Source of the DNA: Phyllostachys edulis | Taxonomy: Eukaryota; Streptophyta; Magnoliopsida; Poales; Poaceae | NCBI GenBank assembly: GCA_036346405.1 | Contig: CM070551.1 | Span: 59,972,488 to 60,036,487 of the forward strand | Direction of reading: 5' to 3' | DNA length: 64,000 bases | Shown here: piece by piece, positions 1 through 11,668 of the stretch | Numbering within the stretch: position 1 is the first letter of the stretch | How the letters are laid out: the number at the start of each line of letters is the position of its first letter | Program-made: the position numbers and the translations under genes | The notes under the pieces: generated by a model | Database searches by the model: none | Told to the model about the DNA's origin: nothing | Seen by the model: only the letters and a program-made list of their open reading frames with translations

Positions 1-240
1 AATTGTGTCTGTGATACCTATGCTTGTGACATCGCGCAAATGCCATCATGAACTGTTTGTATCCTCACCTGTTCTTTACGACATTTGTAGACACTGTTTA
101 CTGCTTAGGGTACAGGAAGGTTTGTTCGTAGTTTATGGATGATTATCTTTATCTGTATTTTGTACTAGTTAATAAGCTTGATCTCTTGTTTATCGCTAAC
201 CAACAACAAAACCTTATGCTTCTTTTTTCCATTCCCACAG

Positions 241-876
241 CTCAAAAATCTCTCTGCAATGGAAGTGAATATTGTCCGTCCTTTCATGGTGAGAACTCTG
301 CAGGCATTCTATAAGCATGATAGCCCACAGATGATTCAGCAGGCAGATAATATAGGGAGCAGACCAACACCAGTCACAGATCGTGGTCCAAGAGTAAGCC
401 TTCTCTTTTATTGGCAAGTTTTGTATTGCTAGAAAGTAGTTTTATTTATCAAAGTTGACTCTACGAAGATGTTAGTTGTGCACAAAACTATTGTATACCA
501 CAAAACTGGTTAACTTGGTTAGTTGAGTGGGTCATTATGATGCATAATAACTTGCTGCATAGAGGCGCTAGGCTCTAGGCAGGCGGCGGGGTAGAGCCTA
601 GGTCCCAGTCGCCGACTAGGCGGGCTAGATGGGCAAGGCGGGAGGGTGCCTAGGCGCCACCTAGGTGGGCTAGCGGCCACCTTTTAGATAGTGGGTTTTA
701 AGCAGAAAGATCCCATACTTCATATCTGTTTTCCAAAAATCTTGCTTCTGATAACATGTTAAACAAATCCATTCTCAAACGCATGAACTACTAAAAACAT
801 GATTTTAAAGGAAAAGTTCCATGTCACAATTTTTCCCTCCCTTTTACTTTTGCAGAGAGATCTAAGGCGCAGGTAA
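241..876 (+). CDS. 3'-terminal exons of an unidentified gene (partial)
   Basis: Two exons can be built. Exon 241-393 follows a pyrimidine-rich acceptor ending CACAG and ends at AGA|GTAAGC; it is open for 51 codons. The next exon starts after TTTTGCAG at 856 and reads six codons to TAA at 874-876. Both joins are phase 0, giving a 57-residue C-terminus that ends in a basic tail, RDLRRR. The first part contains NIVRPFMVRTLQAFYKHD and an amphipathic glutamine-rich stretch (QMIQQ). Upstream exons lie outside the window; bases 1-240 look like intron. I do not recognise the family. The clean splice sites and matching phase argue for a real host gene. The exact 3' exon choice is inferred. Confidence 0.55.
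556..685. repeat. CTAGGCG-rich remnant in the intron
   Basis: GC-rich islet inside the 462-bp intron of the partial gene, with many direct and inverted copies of CTAGGCG / CGCCTAG. The same motif density occurs inside the hAT element at 17817-19994, so this is probably a subterminal hAT remnant. No target duplication was found. Confidence 0.4.
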
Positions 877-2915
877 CGAGCAAGATATGCATGTGCCTGC
901 CACTTGCATTTGCAATAATTTACTGCATATCTGTGGATTTCAGTCTGAAGGTACTTGCTTTTCTTGCTTGTAATGTTCTGTATGTTACTAGCTAAGAAGC
1001 CATTTTAGTTCCGTCAGTGTGCGGCTGTGTGTTACTGTACGAAGTAGTAATGGCACCGAAATTTATCTAGTGACCCTAAGGTTTTAGGGCTGTTCTATCT
1101 GACATGATTGTGTTTTGAGGAAGCTAAAGATAGTGAGCAATGACAATCATCTGTCACAAAAAGAAGATACCTTCTCATGTATTTCAGGATGAATATCATT
1201 TGTGTTATGTATTTCACTATTTCACTATCTCAGGCATAATATAAATCACCTGACTATCTTCTGATCTCTTGTTTCTATCTGCTGATTTTTTTTTTAATTT
1301 TCTTTTGTTGCAATCCTTGTGTGTTTCTTTCACGATATAAGGAGGTTTGTTAAGGATATGAAAGAAACAACATTTAGCATTAACAAGTGATACTTTCTTG
1401 ATCTTCTCTGCTGATCTCACGTTTCATAATTTTTGTCACATCAGATGAAGTTTTGGACAATAGTTGTCTGTTTTGTTTCTAGAGTCATCACTCATCATCA
1501 TCAATTATTTCCCCAAAATTTCATTCAAGTGGGGCAAGTAACATGGTCCCTTGTATATTTAAGGAGCACAAAACTTCCTCATGCGCCTTTGCATCTTTAG
1601 GATACGCTGCTGTTAACCTCTTATTGTTAAGCACCAGTTGTGTCATATCTAAATTGGGGAAAAAGCAGGTATCTTCTCATGGTAATATCTGAATGGTTCC
1701 AGGTATTTGTAGGTCTTAGTACCAGAAGTTGTGTTCAAGCAGGTGCCAGCTTACTACCTATATCGATTTTTTCTATAATGGCTATATGCTCATTGTTTGG
1801 GCTACTAGAAAAGTCACTAGCTACAATGCCCATCCTGAGCTACCAACCAGGAATACTTGAATTGAAACCCCTATGCAATGTAACATGTCGCGCCAGTTTG
1901 GGCAACCGTACCCTGTCAATGCATTAAATCATCTGTTGTTGCTTCAAATGCTGTCCTAAATGCATCAGTAGGCCTTGCTGGTGCCACATCCTAAAACAGA
2001 GTTTTTTTGTTTTTTGTTCCTGCATCAGATCTGCTATGTCCATGAAATCCTTAAGAGGCTAAAATGTATGTTGATCTTCAAAAGTTCTTTGTGATGTTGA
2101 TCTTCTATAGCTTCATGTATCAGACCAGTTTTGTTGGTTTCTTTTCTTTTGGACCAAATATCCTTTGTAATGTTTAGGTTGAATGTATTCTGGACCTTTC
2201 CTAATCATAATGAAAATGACGCAAACCTTTTGCGTTTTCTCGAAATTTTTTTGTTGATCTTCGAAGGAAAAACCTTTGTATTTGGATCCCATGTGCTTAT
2301 ACTTATGAGTTGGTACAGTAGCCTGGGGAAATATACCAAATCAATAACATCTCCTCCCGCACGCTGACCTTTTCTGAACTGGTGACTTACAATTCCCTTG
2401 TAACTGGTGCTCTAAGTAATTGAACAACTATAAGTCATGGTTTGCTTGTTTATTTCAACTGAAAAGACTGGTGAAACACTCCATGACCCCACGGCCATTT
2501 GGTTAACTTCTTGATAGTAATGTTTAGATTCCGGTTGAGTGCATGTTTGCTATAACAGTGACAATGAAGTATTTGCTTGAATGAATTCAGCACTAGTTTT
2601 TTGTTGAGTAATTCGTCTTTACATTGCAGGATGTCTCGGTTTGTTGTGGCAAAAGATCCGGTTTGCTGTGGCTCCAAGTTCCATGCTGCTTGGTTCCTGG
2701 AGGCTGGAGCATTCTTACCATCTTAACATGAATCAAGGGGGTTGTTTTCTTGTGTCTTGATATTGAGATTGTCAAGCAGAAGTTGCATCATTCTGTTGGA
2801 AGAATTGCTTGATTTAGAAGAATTTCCAGCACTGTAGTTATTTATTCAAAACTTTCAGATATTATGAATTGTGAAGATGCAGTTTGACATAACGCTATAG
2901 ATATGTATACCTTAA
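877..2915. other. Non-coding stretch, probable 3' UTR and downstream spacer
   Basis: About 2 kb of AT-rich sequence after the stop codon at 874-876. No open frame resembles a protein. Several TGCAG and GTAAG-like sites (for example ATTTCAG at 949 and ATTGCAG at 2629) could allow a spliced 3' UTR or non-coding transcript, but nothing proves it. Confidence 0.3.
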
Positions 2916-3177
2916 TGGATGTTTGGTTTGCTACCCTTACAAACCAAACCAAATATTGGTAACACCAACCAAAATTGGATATTGTTTGACTTGCTACCAA
3001 AATTTGGTAATACTGATGAAATCTAATGCTACATGTAGGCAATCCGAAATTTTGGTAACACCAAAATTTGACTTGATCACGATCCAAACATTTTTTTTTC
3101 AACCTTTAGCTTTGTGTAGGTTTTGGCTTTGTCAAAATTTTGGTTTGGCTTATATTGGCCATCAACCAAATAACCCC
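2916..3177. mobile_element. MITE-like inverted-repeat element
   Basis: Imperfect terminal inverted repeats: TGGATGTTTGGTTTGC at the left and the reverse complement of AACCAAATAACCCC at the right. TTAA flanks both sides (2912-2915 and 3178-3181). The interior is built of repeated CCAAAATTTGG-type palindromes and has no coding frame. The size (262 bp) fits a non-autonomous DNA transposon; the family was not determined. Confidence 0.5.
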
Positions 3178-3435
3178 TTAAATTGTGGTCATTAAAAAAA
3201 ACCTTAATTATCTGATTTTCTTTGTATTTATTTTTTATCTTTTTTTTTTGAAATTTATGGAATTTCTCTAATTTGTTTGATTTTTTAAAATTTTAAATGG
3301 AAGATTTTGTTGGGTTTTCATATTTATTGAATTTATATTGCGTTTAGTTCTCAAAGGAAAAGAAAACTTAGTTGGAGACAGCACTGGCTTCGTATCGTGA
3401 TCATCTTACCTAGCGCTCCTCTCCTAAGTAGTAGG

Positions 3436-3707
3436 TGTTGAGGAACCGTCGCTGGCGAGTCCAGTCCAAGCGATTATCTCATAGGCAAACTTAGAATCGT
3501 AAGAACAATGCAAGAACATAAGAACAGAATAGTAGATTGAACACAGAGATATAGAGGGTTTCTTGCTTCTCTTTATTTATTTATTAATCGATCAATCGTT
3601 TACAATGAATAGCACCCTCTATTTATAGGCTAGAGAAACTACTAGAGTTTGGGATGGGGAGCCTATACATGGGTCGGCTTCTGGGTCAAGCCCATAGTTT
3701 CTTAACA
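3436..3707 (-). repeat. 3' LTR of the 3.4-10.2 kb Copia
   Basis: 272 bp and co-linear with the LTR at 9887-10158. It ends in TG...CA on the plus strand. Beside it at 3708-3718 is CTCCCCCTTGG, which on the minus strand is the purine-rich polypurine tract immediately before the 3' LTR. Confidence 0.93.
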
Positions 3708-3718
3708 CTCCCCCTTGG
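3708..3718 (-). promoter_or_regulatory. Polypurine tract of the Copia
   Basis: On the minus strand this reads CCAAGGGGGAG directly abutting the TGTTAAGAAA start of the 3' LTR. That is the position and composition expected of the plus-strand DNA priming site. Confidence 0.75.
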
Positions 3719-3950
3719 GCACCCATCCTCACATGTTCATATCTCGTCAAAACTCTATAAAAACTCAGTGGGAAAAATTTAGAGAAATAGCACATGATAC
3801 AAGTTCTGTTGCGTTGCACGGATTGCCTTAATAAAAACCTTAGCCTAGAAACTTCAGAAAAACTCGTCAAGGGAAAAAGAGTACAATCCACCCAATTTTA
3901 TTTAATCTTCAGGATTTACTCTTTAGGTACTCGATCTTCGTGATCAAGTT

Positions 3951-6900
3951 TTAATAATGAGTTCGTGAAGATTCTCCCTCTGAATTATGCATTTCTCTAA
4001 GTCTCCTCATTCCAATTCCACATATGCACCTTTCAAAGCTAGATGCTATAAATGACTGAGTGAATAAATCTACAAGATTTTCACATGACTTAGTATGCAG
4101 TATTTTAATTTCATCCATCTTTTGCAATTCATGAGCGTAGAAGAAGTTGGGGTTGATATGCTTTATGAGATAATTCTCTACATAACTCATCTGCACTTGT
4201 GCAACAAAAGCTGTATTATCTTCATGGATAATAGTGGGGCTTTCTGCGGCATTCAATCCACACGACTGCTGGATGTGGTAAATCATCTGCTGAAGCTAAG
4301 GCCTCGTACAGTGCTATGATTTCCGAGTGATTCGTCGAAGTCGATACAAAACTCTGCTTAGACGATTTCCATGAAATTGTAGTTCCACTACATAGGAGTT
4401 CATAGCCTGTTTGCGATTTGGCTGTATGCGGGTTCTACAGGTACCCAACATCTGCATAGCCATTCATAGTTAGGTCTTAGTTCTTTTTGTAGAATAGACC
4501 AAGTTCTTTGCTTCCTTGGAGGTATCGGAAGATGTCCTTCATCCCCTGCCAATGCCTTTGGTAGGTTCTGCACTATACCTTACTAGTAGGTTAACGACAA
4601 ATGCAATGGCCGATCTAGTACAGTTTGCTAAATACATGAGTGTTTCAACTACGCTCAAGTATGGGAATTTTGGCCCCAGGACTCCCCCCCTTTTCTTTAG
4701 GTCTGTATGAGTCTTTGTCTTGCTGCAAAGATCTCCCGACCATTGGCACTTTCGGAGGGTATGCCTTTTCAAAATCAAATATTTCTAATACCTTCTGAGT
4801 GTAGGTTGACTAATGCTCTAAAATCTCTTCAGAGGCATGCTCAAGCTGCAAACCTAGGCAATATTTGGTTTTACCCAATTCTTTCATTTTGAACTCTGAC
4901 TCCAGGTAAGAGCTTGCTTTCTTAATACCTTCCAGGGTTCCAACGATATTCAGATCATCTTCATACACTGAGATTATACAAAATCTATCCTGGAATCATC
5001 GTATAAATACACAGGGATTATTCTCATTGTTCGTGTAGCCTTTCTTGCATAGAAAGTCGCTTTAAGCGATTATACCACATCCTGCCGATTGCTTAAGTCT
5101 GTACAATGACTTTCTGAGTTTCACACTATACATATTTCTATTTTGCTCTGTCTTGGTTCGGGACAGGGATACATTCAAATATCTTCATATAAATGTCCGA
5201 ATCCAATATTCCATAAAGGTTTGCTGTTACCACATCCATTAATTTCACTTTTAACTTCAAGTTTACTGCCATTGAGATTAAATATCTAAAGGGTGGCTCC
5301 GCCCATGACCGGGGAATAGGTTTCTTCATAAACATCTCCTGGATTGTTCAGTGAAACCTTGTGCAACAAGTCTTACTTTACTTCATTATTTTCATTTCTC
5401 TTTCGAACAAATACCCACTTATGCCCTACGGGGTGCACATGGGGAGGCGAATGGTTTACAGGCCCAAACACCTTTCTTTTATTCAAAGATAATAATTCTG
5501 CTTCTATTGTCTTCTTCCAATCTTCCCAATCTGATCTTTTCTTCCATTCAATGAGCGATACAAGCTCTGGATCAAGATCGACGATTGTGGCAATTTTCTT
5601 TGCAAAATCAATGTCGGCATTGGCTGTTGTCTTATTCATAGATTCTCCCGAGGTTACAAAGTTTATAGCTATTTCTTCAAAGGGCGATTCTTCTAGTGCT
5701 TCTACTTGCTCACCGCTGCTTTCAATTACGGGGGCAAGTCCCTTTAGTTTTCCAGCTCCGATGTGTGCACACACATCCATGCTGATGTCTCCCTTTATGG
5801 GGATGTTCAAATCCGGTATGCCTTTTCTGAAGGTTCCATACTAGTACCATGTCTCAACTAGCTCCCTTTCTGGTTTTGGGGAACTTTGGTGATCTGCTGT
5901 GTCAAGTCCTTCTTATCCTTTTTCACCAGGCGTCCCCGGTTACTTCGGATTCGACCGGAGTTCTCGTCCTTTCAGAGGCCTTAGGACGGGATTAGGGATA
6001 CCTTCATCGATATTTCAACCCTCTCCGGTGCATTGCGTGCAGGCACATGTGACTTGGTCACGCTCTTGAAATCACTAAAGTGGTCAGACAGATGATTTGC
6101 TAATGCTTGCGAATCAATTATCTTCTGGACCGCAATTGTCTTCTAGACTTCAATTATCTTCTGGACTTCTCTATTTGCTTCACTAGTGCGCGGGTCATGT
6201 GCATGAATTTCAATTATCTTCTGGACTTTAGCTATCTTCTGGACTTCTCTATTTCCCGACATTTTCATCAAGGGGTTGATTTCCTCCCCCTAATGACGAG
6301 AAACTAGCCTCATCTAATATACTATCTGCGAATCGAACAGCATGCAAATCTCTCGTCATAGAGTCCAAATACTTGATTATGGATGATGTCACATAACCAG
6401 CGTATATCCCAGACTTTCGGAGAAGACCCATTGCAGTTTGCTGTGGTGATGGTATAGGTACATCAACCTTGCAATCAAACCTTCAAAGATGAGAAATTGT
6501 CTGTGTTGACCCTTGCGCTAGTTGCATAGGTGAATGGATGTTATATGCTGGTGGTCTAAAATTGATCAGAGTTGCTGCGAGCAGGACTGCGTGTCCACAA
6601 CATGCAATTGGTAAATTAAAATTCTTCAAACGTGGTCAGGCAAAAATTTTAATCCTTGTAATTAGTGCCTCTGCTAGTCCATTCTAGGTGTGGACATGCG
6701 GTACGGAATGCTCAACTTTAATTCCCATTGCCATAAAATAATCATCAAATGCCTTTGAAGTAAATTCTCCGGCATTGTCCATTCTGGTGAACTTCACATG
6801 ATGATCAGGGAAATTATTTCTAATTTTAATTATCTACGAGATTTAGTTTTACAAAAGCGTAGTTTCTCGTAGGCAATAAACATACATGCGACTATTTCGA

Positions 6901-7445
6901 GGAAGCATTGATGAGCACCATAAAATACCTAAATGGCCCTTATAGGGGCTGTATAGGACCGCAAAAAGTCTCTCTGGATACGGTCTAGGAATATAGGGAC
7001 TTCATCCTTCGCTTTCAGAGCAGAAGGTTTAGTAATTAAATTCCCGGTGGCACATGCGGGGCACACAAAATCTTCCTGATTCGGAAAATTCTTTACATTG
7101 ACATTATGTTCCTGTGAATTGTTAATTATATTTCTTATCATTCTAAGATCTAGGTGGCATTATCTATCATGCCAGAGATAGAAAAGGTTCAGAGCTTCTA
7201 AATACAATTTTCAAGGTAGTATAGGCAGCAGATGCCTTAATATTAGTGTAGTATAGCCCATATTCAAATGAAGGAAGTCGTTCTGATACCATTTTTCTAC
7301 TTTCGTCACGCTTTATAATGAGCAGGTATTTCTTACCATACTCTTCTTCAGTCTCTACGTGGGAACCGTTTGCACGAATATCCTTGAGAGTTTTAGTCGA
7401 TTCTGGGTACAACAAGGCTTCTTCAATGACCAAAGTTGTGCCCAT
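3951..7445 (-). pseudogene. Broken Copia pol: integrase, reverse transcriptase, RNase H
   Basis: Fragments appear in Copia order along the minus strand. 7445-7167 matches the gag-pre-integrase lead-in (YPESTKTLKDIRANGSHVET). 7141-6929 carries the integrase zinc-finger tail (CPACATG). 6431-6249 is the integrase C-terminal region (GIYAGY). 5810-5373 starts reverse transcriptase (WKKTIEAE then HKWVF). 5335-5138 is a second reverse transcriptase piece, 4778-4539 the connection region (YLSVVETLMYLANCTR), and 4286-3951 RNase H (IIHEDNTA). Stops and frameshifts separate all of them, so no functional enzyme is encoded. Confidence 0.85.
6110..6262 (-). repeat. Short tandem repeat inside Copia pol
   Basis: About five partly decayed copies of an 18-bp unit, CAATTATCTTCTGGACTT on the plus strand. 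On the minus strand the unit encodes a six-residue EVQKII repeat. It falls in the linker between integrase and reverse transcriptase, where one such motif would be expected. Confidence 0.7.
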
Positions 7446-7991
7446 TAGGGGTATAATTGAGGCTCTTCCGGAGCCTACTATACAAGTATTGCTGCCTGTG
7501 ATTGTCGTTAGACTACTAGCATTCTTGCTGATTGACTGAAAGATTTTCGTCTATCTCAAGATAGTATTTGTTGTGCTGCTACCGGCTAAGCACACTTCCT
7601 CCAATAAGGCGACACACGCGTTCTAATATAATGTACTTTATTAATATGCAGCAGAAAGCAAGCAACACATAAATAAAATACTTTAGATATCAGAACATAA
7701 CTTGCTATTATAAATACGGGAATAAGTCTTGCAGGACTCATCATAGGAATTTAATGCTTTGCTCTCCTAGAGCTTACAACCATTGTTAAAAAAATAATTC
7801 AATGTTCTGCTTCAATTACAAACTACAAGTTACTATAAAAGATCTAAGTGCAATGCGTGCACTAGATCGAATCGGCGAAGTATTCAAAAACTTCTGCCTC
7901 AATTTGCTCTATGGCGATCTTCTCCTCTTGGGCAACTACGGCTGCAGCCGCTGTGATGTCCAAAGGAGGGATAATGGGGGCTGCTACTAGG

Positions 7992-8486
7992 CTATCCACA
8001 TCCATAGGTGCAACTAATGGGTGTGGATCTTCCGCGCCTGCATGGCGAGGTGTGCCTTATGCTATCCTTTGCCCTTTTTCTTAGACTGTAAAACATCAAT
8101 ATCGTGCGACCCACGACCTTACCCTCCTTACCCCTCTTCTTCGCGAGAGGCTTTATCACCTTGTAGTTGCTAGCATTGGCTTCATGGCCAATATTGCTAC
8201 TAGGTAGCTGTGAGATGTAGTTCTTCCTTAGTACATCATCTTGAGCTTCTGCAACTTGCGTGGTGTCAATTAATTCGGCATACTCCTTGTAGCCGTCTTG
8301 ACGATAGTTGCATGCGGATTGCACCGCATTTTGGTGAAAGGTACAGAGAGTCTTCTCAATCTTCTGCTCATCCATGATTACATTATCACGGAGTTGAAGA
8401 CTTGAACAAATTATGCACAAATTCTGACCATGCTGGGTCAGTTCTTCGAACTCCTGGTTCGTAATGCTAGTCATTTCAATATTCAT
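7992..8486 (-). pseudogene. Internally deleted Copia gag
   Basis: 164 codons. The start (TNQEFEELTQHGQN) resembles the N-terminus of Copia nucleocapsid precursors. It jumps to a later part of the same protein (DEQKIEKTLCTFHQN, then YAELIDTTQVAEAQDDVLRKN). The middle of gag is therefore missing. No CCHC zinc knuckle was found. The call rests on motif order and position between the leader and pol. Confidence 0.7.
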
Positions 8487-9379
8487 GCAAAGAGTTCATA
8501 AGATTACTGCTAGTAATTTACATAAAATGGTTGCAAAATTCTCATAATACTCTTCAAACTCCTGGTTCGTGATCCCGTATTTTTCTATGCATTTTTCATG
8601 ATTTACTGCTATTTTCAGTGATTAAAAGCAATATAAACAATCACAGATAATCAAAACAGTAAATACAATAAATAAATTGTATAGAAATAATAATAACAAA
8701 GTTAAACATGCTTCAAAAGTTCAAAAAAGATTCAAGATTTGAATTCTCGAGGCTCTTTTCTGCTGGAATATGAACTTTTGGTGGATTCTGTAATTTGCAA
8801 GGGCTAAAGCTCTAATTTTCAGTTCTGAGAAAAAAAAAGCGCAATTTTCAATTTCTAAGGGGTTATTCTGCAAGAATTTCTTTCCCGAAATATTTCCTCG
8901 TAATTTTCAGAACTTCGAAGGTTTATTTGCAAATTTTCAGAATTTTCAGGCACGACAGCGTGGTGGCGCGGCTTTGCCGCCAAGACACGGATATCCAATC
9001 GTGCATGGGGGCCGGCGGCTTCAAGTGCGGGCGGCTGGCTTCATGGTGCGGACGACTGGCGGGGGCTCACGGCCTTGAAGCCCATGCGAGGCGGTGACTT
9101 GGCCGGCATGGCGGCGCGGTTGCACGCAACTCGAGTTGGCGTGTGCATGCTTGCCGCGTGCTAGCGGCGTAGCTCTATCGTTGCCTCCGTAGCGATGCGT
9201 GGTGGCAGACTAGCCGACCGGTAACGTACGCGGAGGCGGTGACGGCCGCTTGCAGGTGGTGCCATGCACATAGTGCCTTTCGTGCCATTGCCTTCAAAAT
9301 TCCCACGCGTCTAACTTGACCGATCGACATGGTGTCGGCAACTACGTGTCTGCACGGTGGCTAGATGGGAGTTTCATGT

Positions 9380-9580
9380 GCGAGACTGTTCATCGGTGCG
9401 TGAGCACTGTTCATCGTACATGACTATTCAGAGGGGGGGGGGTTACTGTTCACCGGTGCACTCACTGTTCATCCGCGCGTGGTGCTTTTCACCGTGTGCA
9501 CACTGTTCATCGTGTGCGCGATTACTGTTCATCCGCTCGAATACTGTTGATCGCGGATAACTGTTCATCCAGAAAATACT
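9380..9580. repeat. CTGTTCATC repeats in the Copia leader
   Basis: At least eight copies of (A)CTGTTCATC or close variants at irregular 15-35 bp spacing, in the untranslated leader between the primer site and gag. The element reads the complementary strand, GATGAACAG. Confidence 0.7.
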
Positions 9581-9593
9581 GTTCGTGCAGTTA

Positions 9594-9760
9594 CCGATCG
9601 GCTTTGCCGGCGACTTCAAGTTAGCTCGCGGTAGATTAGAACGTATTTGCGATTTCCAATCTACAGTACAATCGACATCCAATATTTCATGCAATCTACC
9701 GATCGACATTGTGTCGGCGACTTCAAGTCGGCTCGCGGTAGATTAGAACGGATTTGCACT
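9594..9760. repeat. Direct duplication in the Copia leader
   Basis: Two copies of a roughly 60-bp segment beginning CGATCGG/CGATCGAC and containing GGCGACTTCAAGT then GCTCGCGGTAGATTAGAACG. They lie about 110 bp apart, between the leader repeats and the right-hand LTR. Confidence 0.7.
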
Positions 9761-9863
9761 GTAGAAAACCAATCTAGAAAGCGAATTTGCAGAATTGAAA
9801 ACAATCTAGTAAAACGATTCAATCTACGAGTGTCGTTCATCGACGGTTACCTTTCGAATCGAG

Positions 9864-9886
9864 GAGAGTCGATCGTGCTGATAACG
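9864..9886 (-). promoter_or_regulatory. Candidate primer-binding site of the Copia
   Basis: On the minus strand the bases right after the 5' LTR read CGTTATCAGCACGATCGAC. Only the TATCAG core matches the usual initiator-Met tRNA site TGGTATCAGAGC. The position is right; the primer tRNA is uncertain. Confidence 0.45.
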
Positions 9887-10158
9887 TGTTGAGGAACCAT
9901 CGCTGCCGAGTTCAATCCAAGGGATTACCTCGTAGACGAACTAAGAATCGTAAGAACAATGCAAGAACATAAGAATAGAATAGTAGATTGAACACAGAGA
10001 TATAGGGGGTTTCTTGCTTCTCTTTATTCCTTTATCAATCGATCAATCGTTTACAATGAATAGCACCCCCTATTTATAAGCTAGAGAACCTGCTAGGGTT
10101 TGGGATGGGGAGCCCATACATGGACCGGCTTCTGGGCCAAGCCCATAGTTTCTTAAGA
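9887..10158 (-). repeat. 5' LTR of the 3.4-10.2 kb Copia
   Basis: 272 bp, aligned end to end with the LTR at 3436-3707 with scattered substitutions and no length change. The target duplication GTAGG follows at 10159-10163. Confidence 0.92.
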
Positions 10159-10215
10159 GTAGGTACACAAAGTTATGGACACACTAGTAGTTTTTGGAGT
10201 ATTTGACATCATTGA

Positions 10216-11668
10216 CATGTAGTTTTTGGAGTATTTGGCATCATTGACATGTGAATTAGCAATTCTAGTCCTGTGTGCATATAAAATGTAAAAATAGCAC
10301 AGCGACACGTGTAAGTCAGTGCCCTTAGAGGCATGACTTGCCTCCTAAGTACCCCTAAGAGCATGACTTGCAAGTAAGTGCTTCTGCGGCATGATTTGCG
10401 CTAAGTAAGTGCCCCCGGAGGCATGACTTGCCTAGTTAGTGTCTCTGGGGGCATGACTTGCCTTGTCAATGCTCTTTGGAGTCGGATCTCGCCTGGTCAG
10501 TGCCCCAGGGGTATAGATAAGTGTATTTCATGTGAAAACAATATTGCAATGAAAATGAAAAGTTTTTTGGGATGAAAATTCTATGATTTCATATGATAAT
10601 AGAGCGCATGATAATATAGCGAATTGATATCCTCGATACATACACACATAATGTATACAACGTAATTACACACATGCTACAATAATTTTTTTAAAAATAA
10701 TATTACTTTAATAAAGAATTACAAAAATAACTTGGGAATGAGAGACCACCCTACTTTCCTTGTTCCCAAGTCAGTCTCTCTCTAATATTTCGTTCTGTAC
10801 TCAAATAAATCGGTTCAGCAAAGGGACAATTGTATTATAAAATGATACTTCAATACTTTTGTTATTGTGCCACCAAACTCGCATTCCAAGTATTTTTGTT
10901 GATTTTGCTCCGAAGGGGACTATTTTTGCTATTGCGCCGCTGAAATTGTATTCCAAATATGTTTTGTCAGACTGGAACTCCTAAATTGTTCTCTATTTCA
11001 TATTTCTTTATCTTTTCGAAAATGATCGGTTGCGCGAACACTTAAAGATATTACCAACATATCAATATAATTTAATTTCAATTTCCACCTCCTATCGCCA
11101 ATTCAAATGGTGGTAGAACTATTTTCATGGTGATAGGATCCCTGTCGTCATTCTAAATGGCAACTCGAGCATTTCACCATTTGGAATAGCGATAATAGGC
11201 CATTTTTGTTTAAAAAAATCGATTATTTATTTTTGTAATTCTTTATTAAAATAATATTATTTTAAAAAATCTATTGTAGCCAGTGTGTAATTACGTTGTA
11301 TACATTATGTGCGTATGTATCGAGGATGTTATTTCGCTCTAGTATCATACGCTCTATTATCACATGAAATAATGGAAATTTCATTCTTAAAAAAAATTGC
11401 ATTTTCATTCCAATTTTTTTCCATATGAAATACATTTGTCCATGCCACTGATGCACTGACCAGAAGAGGTTTGGCCCCTAGAGGCACGAACAAAGCAAGT
11501 CATGCCCTAGAGGTACTTACTTGGCAAGTCATACCCCCAAAGACACTTACTTGACACGTGACGTGTCCTTGCGGGCTGTGGCTCTACAGTGCTATTTTTG
11601 TATTTAATGCACAAAGAAGACTAGAATTGCTAATTTATATGTTAAATACGTCAAAAACTCCTCATGTA
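10216..11668. repeat. Large foldback (inverted-repeat) element
   Basis: The left arm (about 10216-10735) is the reverse complement of the right arm (about 11213-11668). Shared tracts include AATTAGCAATTCTAG at the outside and TACATACACACATAATGTATACAACG nearer the centre (as TATACATTATGTGCGTATG on the right). The left arm holds about seven degenerate 36-bp units around GGCATGACTTGCC; the right arm holds about three of the same units inverted. The 480-bp centre is AT-rich and non-coding. It could be a foldback transposon or the two ends of a deleted element. No convincing target duplication was found. Confidence 0.75.

Larger units (their letters stand above)
3436..10158 (-). mobile_element. 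Degenerate Ty1/Copia retrotransposon, full length with both LTRs
   Basis: A 6.7-kb element read on the minus strand. Two 272-bp LTRs (3436-3707 and 9887-10158) start TGTTGAGG on the plus strand and end TTAACA or mutated TTAAGA. A perfect 5-bp target duplication GTAGG flanks it at 3431-3435 and 10159-10163. The minus-strand order is leader, gag, pre-integrase/integrase, reverse transcriptase, RNase H, the Copia order. Every coding block is interrupted by stops and frameshifts and gag has an internal deletion, so it cannot move by itself. Confidence 0.93.

Noticed and set aside
5344..5844. 166-codon plus-strand open frame
   Set aside because: Antisense shadow of the Copia reverse transcriptase start on the minus strand.
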